Assembly: GCA_029224185.1 (NCBI GenBank)
Contig: CM055193.1
Location: forward strand, 16,833,669-16,897,668
Length of the DNA stretch: 64,000 bases
Direction: 5' to 3'
From: Karalla daura
Lineage: Eukaryota > Chordata > Actinopteri > Chaetodontiformes > Leiognathidae
Below are positions 10,607 to 21,957 of the stretch, piece by piece. Both the position numbers and the translations under genes were made by a program. The notes under the pieces were generated by a model that had not been told where the DNA came from, did no database searches, and worked only from the letters and a program-made list of their open reading frames with translations. Every line of letters starts with the position of its first letter. Positions within the stretch are counted from its first letter, which is position 1.

Positions 10607-12297
10607 GTGGGGGGGGGGTCCTTCTATTTTTGTGACGTGTGTGTACAGAATCTGCGAATATTGATGCACCACAAGGGGGTGCGTTTACAGGCTCTGTCTC
10701 GTGGGGGTTTAGTGCAGGGAAGCACTTCTCTGTTGGATTTTGTCGCTTCTTGGACCTGTGAAGTTTGTAGACTGACATTACGCAAAAACACGTCGTCATG
10801 TTTCGTGGATAGTCGATTATCCAAAAGAAAAAAAAGAGAGAGAAACCATTTGTTTGGCTGGTTAGATTGCTGCTAAGACAGTTAGAGCCGGGCGGTCGGG
10901 TCCGGAGCCCGGCCGCCGGCTGTTGCCTCAGGGAAAAGTTTGTCTGATATTGTGTATTCAATGTTTTTGGTGTGTGTGGCGTAAGCTTACAATCATAAGA
11001 CAGAGATTGTTTTTGAAGCTCTAGGCATCACTGTGATTTCTAATCATGCTAAGTAACAGCGTAAGTAAGCTAAAAAGTGAAACCTTTTCAAACATTACAA
11101 GATTTCCATTCCTAGGTTCGTCCGTTCAGTTAGAGCGCTCCTTCAAAATATTTTGCATGATTGTACAATCCTTTCAGACCATTGCTAAATTCAGCAAACC
11201 CACAAAATGGCTACCTATCTAAAATACAGTCATCTGTGTTAAAACATTGAGTGATTAATATCAGCCTTAAAAGTCAGTTTGGTTTTGTTGTTCCACAGAT
11301 GGTAGCAATGGCAGGAGAGTAAAGTAAAGCATCGCTTTGTTTTTTTTTCTGTTTGTTCGTTTCCGTTTTTTTTTTTTTTTTTTCTCTTCTTTTCCGCGGG
11401 CGAGTTCGGACGCGGATTTCTACAAGGCGAACTTTTTCTAGAACGTATGAAATTAAGCCTCATACCTTTGTCACATTTCTATCATTTCAACACCAGCCAC
11501 ATAAGCGAGGTTTAGGATGTTACTTTCCGACATCACTACATATCATATCACGTTTCTGTCGACACAGTGCATGCTCACCCCTCACGCAGGCCTGGGGCGC
11601 CCCCTTGTGGACTAACGTTGTAAATACCACTTGCTAAGTCTGTACATAGTTAGACGTTAATGTAGGCAAAATACTAAGAAAATTCAATTGTCGATGGCAA
11701 GATGCTCTGGAGATACAGCACTATATGCAAGTAGGAGATGAACTCTTATGTTGTATTCAATTAGAATGGACAGAGGTGGCAATCCTGGTCAAGTTACTGA
11801 GTTGTTTCAGGTTGCACTGAAGAAGTCTGTTGGATCTGGATTTTAACCAGTGTGGCTTTTTGTGAAGCCGATATTTTTGATCGAGTATTTTGGCAGCCGA
11901 AATATATATAAATCGTAACGTAACTGAGTTCATAACGACTAAATTGTGGATTTTGGTGTTTCATAGACCAGCACAGCTGAGAGAACATTAGGAAACCAGT
12001 AAAGTGGCCAAAGTGATTAAAGGGCCGTCATTGGTCCCATTCTCCCCGTAGCTCCTCACCTCCCCCCTATTTTTGGACGATGCTCCAAGTCGTGCAGCGA
12101 TGAGACTCACAAATCTGACGTGTCATAACGACGAAGGCCGCGATGCCTTGGCCGTGTCCTAACATTCCCAGTGGTTGCGTTGAGCATTCCAGCCGGCTGA
12201 GTCTCCTGCACCGTCTAAACACCTGCAACCAGCCCCCAACTCAGTATCAGCGGGCAGTGTCCTCTCTGTCCATTCCCAGCTTATGGATGTACAACTT

Positions 12298-12299
<2 letters not shown>

Positions 12300-12340
<41 letters not shown>

Positions 12341-12350
12341 TCTCTTTCTA
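12300..12350 (+). repeat. (CT)n microsatellite
   Basis: CT dinucleotide run with a few TTT interruptions at its downstream end. Confidence 0.95.
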
Positions 12351-14339
12351 AAGTCTATCAAGAAAAAAAAGCTTTTGACAATTATACAGTATATCCATAC
12401 TATTTTGATGAAAATCTTTTTTTTTTGTTATTTTTTTTTCTCGTTCCTTTCGAGATTGTCAGTTTCAACGCGTGTCAGACTTTTGCTGTCTAGCTATTAG
12501 CGCTTGGCTTGCCGCGCTGGGACGTCGTCCCAATGAAGCAGAGATGAGCGTGCCGGACTCGCGGAGCCTTTTCCACCCTTCACCCCGGCGGAGATGAACA
12601 AGCCCGCCTCTCTCGCCCCCCCCCCCCTCCGCCCGGGCGAGCGGATGCGGCGGCGTGACCTCGCCGGGACGCCGGGACCCGGGGTGGGGGACGAGCCGCA
12701 CTCGTCCCTTTCCCGCGCGAGGCAGCGGAGCGAGGAAAGGAACCGTCCCCGGCTCAAGAAGAAGAAGGAGAAGAAGACGCGACATCTGCTCCTCGGGGAG
12801 CACGGCGTCCCAACACAATCAAGTGATCATGAACTAACACTGCCTCAACTGACTGACACAGGATCTAGCCAGCGGCAGAGTCGCAGCATCGGCATGGGCG
12901 TGCCTCTACATCCATCACCCGACCGTCTAACCGCCTCTTACTCTGCAATAGCCAATCACAGCATAGCTTTAACTCAGCAGCCAGTCGGGCTCTGCTTTCA
13001 AGTAAAAACAAACAAACGGACAAAAAAAAGAAAAAAAACTGTGGTGCACCAAGGGCTGATGGGAGTCGGGAGATTTGGTGGAACAGCTGCTGTTGGAAAT
13101 TGGACGCGTCACTTTACTGTGAAAAAAAGACGATGCAGAAATGGCTCCTCTTTCGTCCAGCCTGAGACGGCTCGGACGGGACCTCCGGAAGACTGTGTAG
13201 AATCTGTGTAAAGGATGGAGGGAGACGAGCGCGGTGTCAGAGTGAGGAAGCGCCGCAGGCAGACGTAGCGATGTGCTGTACAGGCAGAGACTGACGACGA
13301 TGTCGCCTCCTGAACCCAAAGCGTGACGTTACCTTTCTCATTACTCTTGACTCTCCACACACAGCGGATCTTGAAACTCGCATTTCTCAAAGATCGCCAA
13401 TTCTCGTTTGTTTTTTTTTTTTGTTGTTGTTTTTTTTTTTGTTTTTTTTCCTTTTTCTTACAAAAACAAAACAAAACAGAAAGTGGACTCGTAACATTCA
13501 GCATCATCAGTTTCAAAAGGAAAGCGGGACGGGGCGATGACGGGCCGAGAGTCTGCTCAGTTTTACGGGTTCTGAGAGCGAGACATCAGTTATTTAATTT
13601 AACTTTGCTATGCTGCTGTTGGACATTTACGTAGACTTTTTTTTTTTTTTTTCTGTGTGGGTGATTTTTAATTGCTATTATTAATGGTTACCCTTTGACT
13701 TGTACATGGAGAACGGGGCCGGGCCCAGATCCCGGCTCCTGATGTGTACGCAAACGGTTAACACGAGCATTGTAGCTGATAGCGAGAGGCGGCCGGCGCT
13801 CGGACGAACCCGGACAGGGGCACAGTCTCTCCGCCCTCAACCCCTCATGCCCTCAACCCAGGTCAGCAGCTCCACCTCAGTAGCCTTACTTACAGAAACC
13901 TCACCCAGCTGGAAAACATCTAACAGATACCTCAAATGATTTACAGGATGACTTTTCACAATAGCCTTTAAGGGAACCAAACATAAACACACCCACACAC
14001 ACACACACACACCCACACACACACGACAGATCTCTCCTCAGCAACCTTTGCAGTGTTTTTACATCGCACGTACAGTGAACTAGTTGCCAGTTGTAAAAAG
14101 AAGAAGATTGTCCAGTAGAATCCTCTTGCCAGTAGACCAGTGGGTGTGTGAGTGGATCCCAGTGTTTCTAAATGTTATAACCGTCGACTCTGTGTTTCTG
14201 CTTTACTCACTTGATCCTCATCTCTGCCTCATTCTGTATTTTCTGTCTGTGTTGTCTCGACAAACGGATGACGTGCCGCTACGCTTTTGGCGCTGCGTTT
14301 AACCAAACATTCTACCTCTCCCTTCCGCATGTGTGTATG

Positions 14340-14392
14340 TGTGTGCGCGCGTGTGTGTGTGTGTGTGCGTGCGTGCGTGCGTGTGTGCGTTT
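14340..14392 (+). repeat. (GT)n/(GTGC)n microsatellite
   Basis: Imperfect GT run with GC substitutions. Confidence 0.85.
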
Positions 14393-16437
14393 GTTGCAGC
14401 ATGATTGTGTTTGTGACAAAGCATCCATTCTCATTTTAACACTAAACAGAAGGTTTTTTTTTTTCGGTTTGTGTATGTACAGTGTATTCCCTTTTTTTTT
14501 TTTTTAAATCTCATTTCTCTTTTCAAATGCTGGATGATTTTTACCTCAATTCTCAACAGAAGCCTACAAATACTCGTCGGACGGTACTGAAACGTGCACG
14601 CGGCTGCGTTCACATAGCGGCTGAAAGCTCACAAACTCCCCGCGACGCGCGGCGTACGGCACACAAAACTGTCTGATCATCTCATCGTCCACCAGTGAAG
14701 TCAGGCCCTCCTAGCCAGTAATCCTGGCTGGTCGCTAAGCTAGCTAATAATAATGGTAGCTGCTCCGGTGTTAGCTTTCGCATTCAGGACGAGTAAACAC
14801 AGAAAACGTAGGTAAAACTGGAAGACCTGGCCTGTGTATGAAGTAAGGTGTTTTGCCCCATCTTTACGGCACTTTTCTAATCCAAATATTTGAGTCTCTA
14901 AGTTTATTAAATTTAAGTGACAAAACCGGCCCTCTGTACAGTAGCGCAGGGGAGCCAGAGGAAGCAGGAAAGGAGCAGCCTGGCTCTGTCCAGAGGTTAA
15001 AACAACATAACACTTCGCTTCCTGTTCATGTTTAACAATACAGTTGTGTTCATGTGTTACATCATGAGCAATAGAGAGCAGCTCCCAGAGGGACGTTTTC
15101 CCTTCATACCGATAGTAACGCTAAGCTAAGCTCCCTGCCCCTTCACACCATACCCTCGCTAACAAAGTTAGCATCAGCTGTGAGACTCTCACTGCTCACT
15201 GTGAGTGGGACGGCTCAGAAGCCTGTTTCTGGACTGAAGCCTGCTATGTGAATGTAGCACGTGCGTGTTACAGAGCCCAGCTTTGCAGCAACAGAATTCG
15301 GTCCACACAGAAGCAGCTACTCTAGCTAAAGCTGCTGAGCTAAAGCTAAAGCCTTCAGATTCGTCTGATGCTACCAAACTAGCAGGTGTTGACATGCCAC
15401 CTGATTTGGCCAGGAAGTTTGCTGTGTGTGATTTCTTTTCCTTTTTTTTTTTTTATTTTTCTGAGTTCAACGTACTGGATCGGTCACAAACTTCTCCACA
15501 CAGTTATAGAGTAAAAAAAGAAAAAAAAAGGGACAGTGGCCCCCGGGGCGTGACCTAAGAGAAGAAGCGCTCTGTCCCGACACTGACAGCCGACACTCTG
15601 GTGTCCCTGGCAGAGCTCGGCTCTGGCGGTTCAGCTGTCCTCGCGTTTCTAGCTGCAGCTTTGCCCCAACGTCTAGAGATTCTCCAGACAAACAGTGCGT
15701 GTTTTGTGTTTTTATTGTTTAACACAGCGGTCAGCCAAGTGTCACACACCCGCCCCAGCACTCTCGCCTCTTCTTCTTTACCCCCCACCCTGCCCCCCAC
15801 CCCTTCTGCTCCGGCTTCCAGTCCTCCAGCTTCTTTGCTGCTCTCACTCAGCTTTCAGAACACCAAGCCTTCAAACGATATGCTGTGAATGACACACGAA
15901 GCCTTTAGTCATCGCTCACGTAGGATATCGACTCACCAAACACGTCAGAGCTCACAGCGCGCGGAAACGACACTCTCAGCTTTCATTCGGTGCCCCCAGC
16001 TGCTGCTGACGGGAGCTTTGGGCCAATAGGGAAACTCACAGATTGGTTCGTAGTTGTTGCATCGACGTCGGGTCTGTTTCACGGCCTAGCGGGAAAAGAT
16101 TGGAGTTCTTTGGGAGGAGCGGCGTCTTAAGTTGTCCGCTGAGTGGTTCGGAGAAAGGCCTCTGAAACAGATCTTAGGAAGCTTGTTCATCAACTCAATG
16201 TTTACACTTCAGCGTATCCCGGAAAGTGAAATGAAATTCAAGAGACGGGAGGCTGCGTGTCCACAGCCTCGAGTAGCCCGGAGCGACGTGGCCTCAGGTC
16301 TGGCGTCGGGACCTGAGGATGGTCGCTAGACAGGAAGTCTGCTGTGAGGACGCTCGGACGGACAGCCGCCATTCACAACGGACTCCTCCGTTGCTCTGAT
16401 TGCATTTCTCTGCTACCTCTTCAAATATGCGCTTGCT

Positions 16438-16439
<2 letters not shown>

Positions 16440-16478
<39 letters not shown>

Positions 16479-16565
16479 TTCTGAAAACAGTGCTCACAGG
16501 CAAACACACACTCATAATGACTGACTTAAGAAGACAGACACTGACACACACACACACACACACAC
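16440..16565 (+). repeat. Two (CA)n runs
   Basis: CA dinucleotide runs at about 16440-16475 and 16544-16565 separated by non-repeat sequence. Confidence 0.9.
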
Positions 16566-17737
16566 AAACAAACACTCTCTCCCTCACCAGCAGTTTTTTG
16601 CCAATGATGCACTTGTGTTTTTGTCGTCATCTTTGTTTTTCCTCCTTTTTTTTTTTTCTTTTTAAAGAAACTCTAATCTCCTAGTGAGACCCGGGTTAGC
16701 CGGGCGGTTAGAAATCAATCGATTATTAATTCATCCAGTACATATGGAAAGTTTCATGTCTTTGAGAAAAAAAAAAAATTACACAAATGCACATATTGCT
16801 CAGCTCAGTTGTACCTTGGTGTGCCTAGAACCCACAGCCTTATTTTGGGACAATATCAGGGGTTTTAAACCAGAATACGTGGCGTTCTGTCTCCGTATTA
16901 CTGATTTTCAGACAGTTTCATTTTAGTTTCCGTGGCGTTTTTGTTTTTTTTTCCCCTCTCCTCATATCCACACGTGGTAGTTTCTGCAGTGGCTGTAGTG
17001 GTCGTATGAGACAGTAGTAGCTTGCGCGCGGGAGATGCACGTCCTGACAACAGTGTGCTGCGTCAGCCTTTTCCCTGCTGGCTGCTCTTTTCGTTTCATC
17101 CAGTACTTATTCCACTCGGCTGATTCATCAGCGACAGTTGCTTCTATTTAGGCCTATCTGCTGGGAAGAAATCCCCCCCCCCGCCCGGCCGGGCGTTTTC
17201 CTGCGAAAGCGCTCATCGGGTCTTAACGGCGCGTCGCGACCCTGTTTAATTTGACTAAATCCAGGCTTTTTCTTTTCCTTTGAGAATGTCCGGATAGCTC
17301 CACAGCATGAGGTACTCTCAGCAATAGGTGAACAAAAGAGAAATTCAAAAAAAGAAGAGTGAACAAAACAAAAATTGAACTGTTCTCAGCAGAGTCCCAA
17401 GATAAGTACTCTACCCTCACACATGCGCACCACCTTGCAGTAAAACTCACCAGACCTCAGAGCTTCTAGCAGAAACTTGTCTGTTCAACATATACAGCCG
17501 GCGTGGCGTCGCTGTTGATGGCACCATCAGCAGCCCTATACAGTATATAATAGAAGTAGTGTTATACAAACAGTACCTTAACCATCGTCTCTCTGTGTGG
17601 TCAAACTCACCGCCTGTCTTTGTGTTTCTCTCTTTTCTTCTTTTTACTCTTCCTGTCTTTGAAGTTGATCCATTGTACTTTGATTACATGCATTGTATGT
17701 AGTAAAATACTGATGATGATGATTTGGGGAAATCACA

Positions 17738-17743
17738 AATAAA
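17738..17743 (+). terminator. Candidate distal polyadenylation signal
   Basis: Canonical AATAAA in an AT-rich setting after a T/C-rich run, followed within about 70 bases by GT-rich sequence (GGGTTTGTCTCGGTTC), the usual arrangement for cleavage and polyadenylation. It is the first AATAAA I can find on the + strand after the vdra stop. Confidence 0.45.
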
Positions 17744-17900
17744 ACAGCTGTACATAATGATGCAAACACGACCCGCTCTGCCTCTGCTTTTTAAGGGTTT
17801 GTCTCGGTTCTTTGTGTCCAAGTTACACATACACACACTTACTTTTCAGGGAATTTGGATAGAGCCTCCCACGGTCCCACAAAAACATACGCCCATGTGG

Positions 17901-18025
17901 ACTAGAGACTCTAAGCTGCTCCTATAGTAGGTGTGAGAGACAGAGGGATTGCTCTGTGTGTCTGCTGGGATGGACTGGGAACCTGTCCAGGGTGTATTCT
18001 CTCCCTTCACATGGATGGATGGTGC
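17901..18025 (+). mobile_element. SINE-like repeat fragment (body and 3' part)
   Basis: The order GAGACTCTAAG.., TAGGTGTGAGAG.., GGATGGACTGGGAACCTGTCCAGGGTGTATT.. and ATGGATGG is the middle and tail of the tRNA-headed fish SINE whose fuller copy is at 19903. The tRNA-like head is missing here. Confidence 0.6.
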
Positions 18026-18029
18026 ATTT

Positions 18030-19902
18030 CAGGTTGTTTACATACTCTTAAGTTTAGCAGGTTTAGCAGGTGTCCCGGAACCACAGTTAAAAAAAGAAGC
18101 GATATGTCCTGGAAGAATTTGACATGAACCCCGGTCTCAGCCAGATGTGTCGATCTGCACGTCCACTCAGCAATAATAGTTCCGTGTGGTGCAGTAACAG
18201 TTGTCGGACCAGTAGAGGGCGCCAACACGCTGTCGCTGCCTTGTACGTAAATAAAGGTCACACTAACTCTGTTGCCAACATCATGACTCCTGTCAAGGCC
18301 TCGAACTGGAAACGAGGGAAGGATCTAGGATCTAAACACATATCCAGCAAAATGTTATGATTTGCAAAGGCGCACTAGTCATGTTTAATATCATCCACAT
18401 TACTCAGTATTACACACATCTGGCAAAAAAGTGTTTTTTTTTAAAAAACATTTTAATTATTTTCATGTGAATTACGGGATTCTGTAAACACTTGAGACAT
18501 CTAAAAGACTAACAAATGATTCAATCTGCAAAACAAACTGGACAGTGACTAATTTCACACGGTGCTACATTTCATTCTGGTAAACATTCATCAGCTCCGC
18601 TCCTAGTGTTTTTACTACTTCTATCTATATTTATTGTGGAGTATTTGACCTTCAAGCAGTGATTTGTTGACATTTTACATTATCAATTTTCCATCCTCCA
18701 AACACGGTGTCGACGTGCTCATGGAATTAAAAGTGTGCGACGGACAGGTGAACGGACGTCTGTATTATCCGGCCCATCTCTCCCAGACGGACATGGCAAC
18801 TTAAAACTGCAAAAATCTTCCGATTTTCATCATTGCCAGGTTTTTGCAGAGCACAAATGACTGCTGCTAGACGGCCATTGCTCGTGAAAAGATTTTGCCT
18901 CTGCAGCAGTGAGAGCTGCGGCGGCGGCACGATGAAAGCAGAGAGACGAAGGAGAAGGGCCGTGAAAGATAGATGAGACCTCGCACCGGATAATTCACCG
19001 ACCGTTGGCGAGATTAGGAGTGCGAGACGTGCAATGAACATATTAAATCTCTCTGATCACAGACCAATGTGACACTTTCCCAATTACCACGTGTTTGGAC
19101 GGGCCCCTCCCGTCGTGCCCCTGTGCACAGGATGAAACGCACGGCCGTTGAGTTATTTCCAGACCCTTGCATGACCCAGGGCCGGTCAGCAGGAGGATGA
19201 CCCGTCTGTGATGAAAATCATCCAAACAACATTAGGGCAATTTCCTCCACGCTACCCTGCAGGAGACGCCTCGTGCAGAACAAGCAGGGCTCAGAGAGAG
19301 AGAGAGAGAGGAGAGAAGGAGCGGCAGGAGGAGAGAGTGATGTCCGGGACAGACCAGCAGTGTTTAAAAAGTCCTCATTTTTGTTATGACGGCCTGAGCG
19401 GCTTTAGATTGGAGCACTCAGACTAATGACACAGCTCCTTCTGTTTGAGCGGCTCTGTTCTCAGGGCCCGAAATAAACCACAGCGACGCTGCCATCAACA
19501 CTTCCACTATATTGCACTCGTTGCGGTTTGCGGAGTAACTGCTGCTCCCATATTAAGTTCTCCTGGCCGCCGCCGACCAGATGCTAATGGCAAGCGGAGC
19601 GGGCGCAGCGCACTGATTGACCATTATCTCACCGGCCCGAATGGGGAGAGCTGCGGTAATGATGGGACGGAGGAGCCAGGCGTCTCCAGTGTTTTCTGCT
19701 CGCATTCCTGCATAATTACTGCACGCAGGGAGTTCGGGAAACAGCTCCAGCGATTCTATTACACCCGGTCCCAGCGCTGTGGCAAACGGGGACTCGATAC
19801 TCCAGTTTGCGTAAGTGAAGTCATTCAAAGGGACAGAGGAGAAACACGAGCTTTCGTTGGGTCAACTATCGCCGAGGTGTTGTCCCTGTGCTCGTGAAAA
19901 AA
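18030..19902. other. Intergenic stretch without recognised genes
   Basis: AT-rich to mixed sequence. It contains the CTCF-like site and a second AATAAA (about 18250), which could be an alternative transcript end. No coding exon or mobile element recognised. Confidence 0.6.
18210..18224 (+). promoter_or_regulatory. Consensus CTCF site
   Basis: CCAGTAGAGGGCGCC fits the CTCF core CCASYAGRKGGCRSY at every position. It sits about 470 bp past the putative vdra polyadenylation signal, a plausible place for a domain boundary. Occupancy is not shown. Confidence 0.45.
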
Positions 19903-20130
19903 GGGGCGCTGCACAGTGGCTGAGTGCTTTGTGCTGTTGCTTCACAAGGAGAGATCCATGTTTCGAATCCCGGTGAGACTGAGGGTCTGTCTGCTTGGGT
20001 TGTTCTCTACCCCCTCGACAAGCATGCACGTTCATGTCGACACAACAACTGAACGGACTCATGAAATGTCCAGGGTGTATTTCCCTCCTTCGCTCCAATA
20101 TGATTCATGGGCTGGAGAAGCCTCATTAAC
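19903..20130 (+). mobile_element. tRNA-headed SINE, most complete copy
   Basis: The element opens GGGGCGCTGCACAGTGGCTGAGTGC, with an A-box-like TGGCTGAGTGC at 19917. A B-box-like TTTCGAATCC follows at 19961, giving the internal RNA polymerase III promoter layout of a tRNA-derived SINE. The body continues through GTCTGTCTGCTTGGGTTGTTCTC and the shared GTCCAGGGTGTATTTC segment. It has diverged from the usual fish family text (the expected TTAGC is changed), so it is old and probably inactive. Confidence 0.65.
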
Positions 20131-20897
20131 TCTTATGAAATACTTGCGAAACTCCAAAAATGCAAAGTATAGCTTCAGTTATTAGTCTATTAGTCTTTGC
20201 ATTTACTTTTATTAACGAACCACAGGAAGAGAGCCATGTTCATATTTCTGCAATCCCAGACCCAAGCATTCCTAAACAACAACAAAAAAAAACCAACATC
20301 AATCTTTTCAGAATAAAAAGTCCTGAGTGTGAGGTTTTGAACTGGCCCGGTGCTTTTAAGCCAACACCAGTCTGGAACTATTTTCAGCAGCGGATTAACA
20401 CAATTTGTATCTGGCCCCGGGACGGTGCATGAGGAATAGTCCAGCCCCAGAAGGGAGTCACCTCCAGTATTTCTTCTTTGTCTCATTTTCACATCACTGT
20501 TTCCCAGAGCTGTGCAACTTTTCCCAGCGGAGGAGGAGTGTTTCGCTGAATGAGACGCTTGTTTCCGCGGCCAAGTGTCCGACGTACGCAGCTGTGGCAG
20601 CCATCGGATCCCGCTGCTCTTCTCAGGCTCTGACCCGCTCTGGCAGGTAGCGCAGAGAGAGTTTATTAGCGCTTCTCTCTCCGCGGCTTTCCATCTGCTG
20701 CGCCCCTGAACCCGACTCCACGGCAAAAACCAAAACAATGAGCCGAAAGACCCTCAAATTCAGAGTCGGGAGATAATGAACGCACGTGCACAAACTTCAT
20801 TTACTCCCACCGAGGGAGCCATTTAGAGTCTCCAGATGAGCTGAATATGCAGGTTGTAGACTGAAAGGTGAAGGCACAGAGGGAGAACGTCCCAGTC

Positions 20898-20978
20898 ACA
20901 TGATGTGACCCGGGATCCAAACCAGAGAGCTTCTTGCTGCGAGACAGCAGCCTAATCGTTGATCCACCGTGCGGCCAC
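20898..20978 (-). mobile_element. SINE-like repeat, head fragment
   Basis: On the minus strand it reads GTGGCCGCACGGTGGATCAACG, then CTGTCTCGCAGCAAGAAGC and TGGTTTGGATCCCGGGTC. This is the tRNA-like head (A box and B box region) of the same family as the copy at 19903; the body is absent. Confidence 0.55.
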
Positions 20979-20984
20979 GACACA

Positions 20985-21874
20985 AGACCGGGATGAAAAT
21001 CCCCAGATCAGGCCACTTGTGACCAGTCATGGAGGGGGTTTCGATGGTGGGTTCAGACATGTGAGGTGAGATTTGTTTTTCTGTTCTGCAAACAGTGTTG
21101 CCTCTCTCTTTTCCGGCCTCACATGAACATATGTTCCCCTCTCGCTGTGTGTTTGTTAGAAAATGGCTCCAATTCATAACTCTCTCCCTCCCACCCTCCC
21201 TCCATCCCTCCCTCCCTCCCCAGCTCCATCCATTCAAGAGTTTCAGCTCAGTGTTATGAGCCTGAAACTGAAAGCTCAGGGCTGGACTACAGGCTCTGGT
21301 TCGACCCAGCTGACTTCTCCTTGGAACCGAGGAGCAGAATAGAGAAGAGGATGAAAAGCTCCGGGGGAAAGAGGAAAGAAGAATTTGACCAAGATGTCAT
21401 GAAGGATAAAAAGAGAAGGGGGGATTGTGAAGCAAAAAAAGAGCGAGAGAGAGAGAGAGAGGCAGAGGAGGTGTCGGGTGAAAACAGGAGGGTGGGGTGT
21501 TTAAAACAAGGAGGATCATGGGGTTACGGAGAAAGAGGACGAGAGAGGTTGCGGTAACATTGCTGACGCACATGTGAAACATGGAGGGGAGGGAGCGATG
21601 GAAAGGAATCTCTGGCAGAGTTCAGCAAACCTCGAGACGAGGTCAGAAAGCCACTGGCGACATGATGAACACACACACACACACTCACTGTAACACACAC
21701 ACACACACTTTTCCTCTCTCTCTCTCTCTCGAAAAATAATAACAGTGAATAGTAGTTTAATAGGTGATAATCATCGATCAGCTTATGATCTTGAAAACCA
21801 AAAGACGCAAGGGAACAGAGCGGTGAACCCCCAAACCTCTCTCACACACACACACACACACTCACACACACACA

Positions 21875-21957
<83 letters not shown>

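Larger units (their letters stand above)
9184..17760 (+). other. vdra: Putative long vdra 3' UTR
   Basis: The sequence follows the vdra stop on the same strand. It shows no coding exons or recognised transposon, and it carries T-rich, A-rich and microsatellite stretches of the kind seen in long UTRs. I found no AATAAA between the stop and 17738; weaker variants (TATAAA at 10319, ATTAAA at 12016) could give shorter transcripts. A UTR of about 8.5 kb is long for this gene (the human one is about 3 kb by recollection), so the true end may be earlier and the remainder intergenic. A CpG-richer block lies at about 12490-12830 and a GCTAA-rich stretch at 14730-15380. Confidence 0.4.

Noticed and set aside
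12490..12830. CpG-rich block as a separate gene or promoter
   Set aside because: No start with a plausible exon structure; frames are Arg/Pro-rich low complexity. Kept as part of the putative UTR.
19903..19990. A tRNA gene
   Set aside because: The A and B boxes belong to a SINE head. The sequence does not close into a cloverleaf and the SINE body follows.
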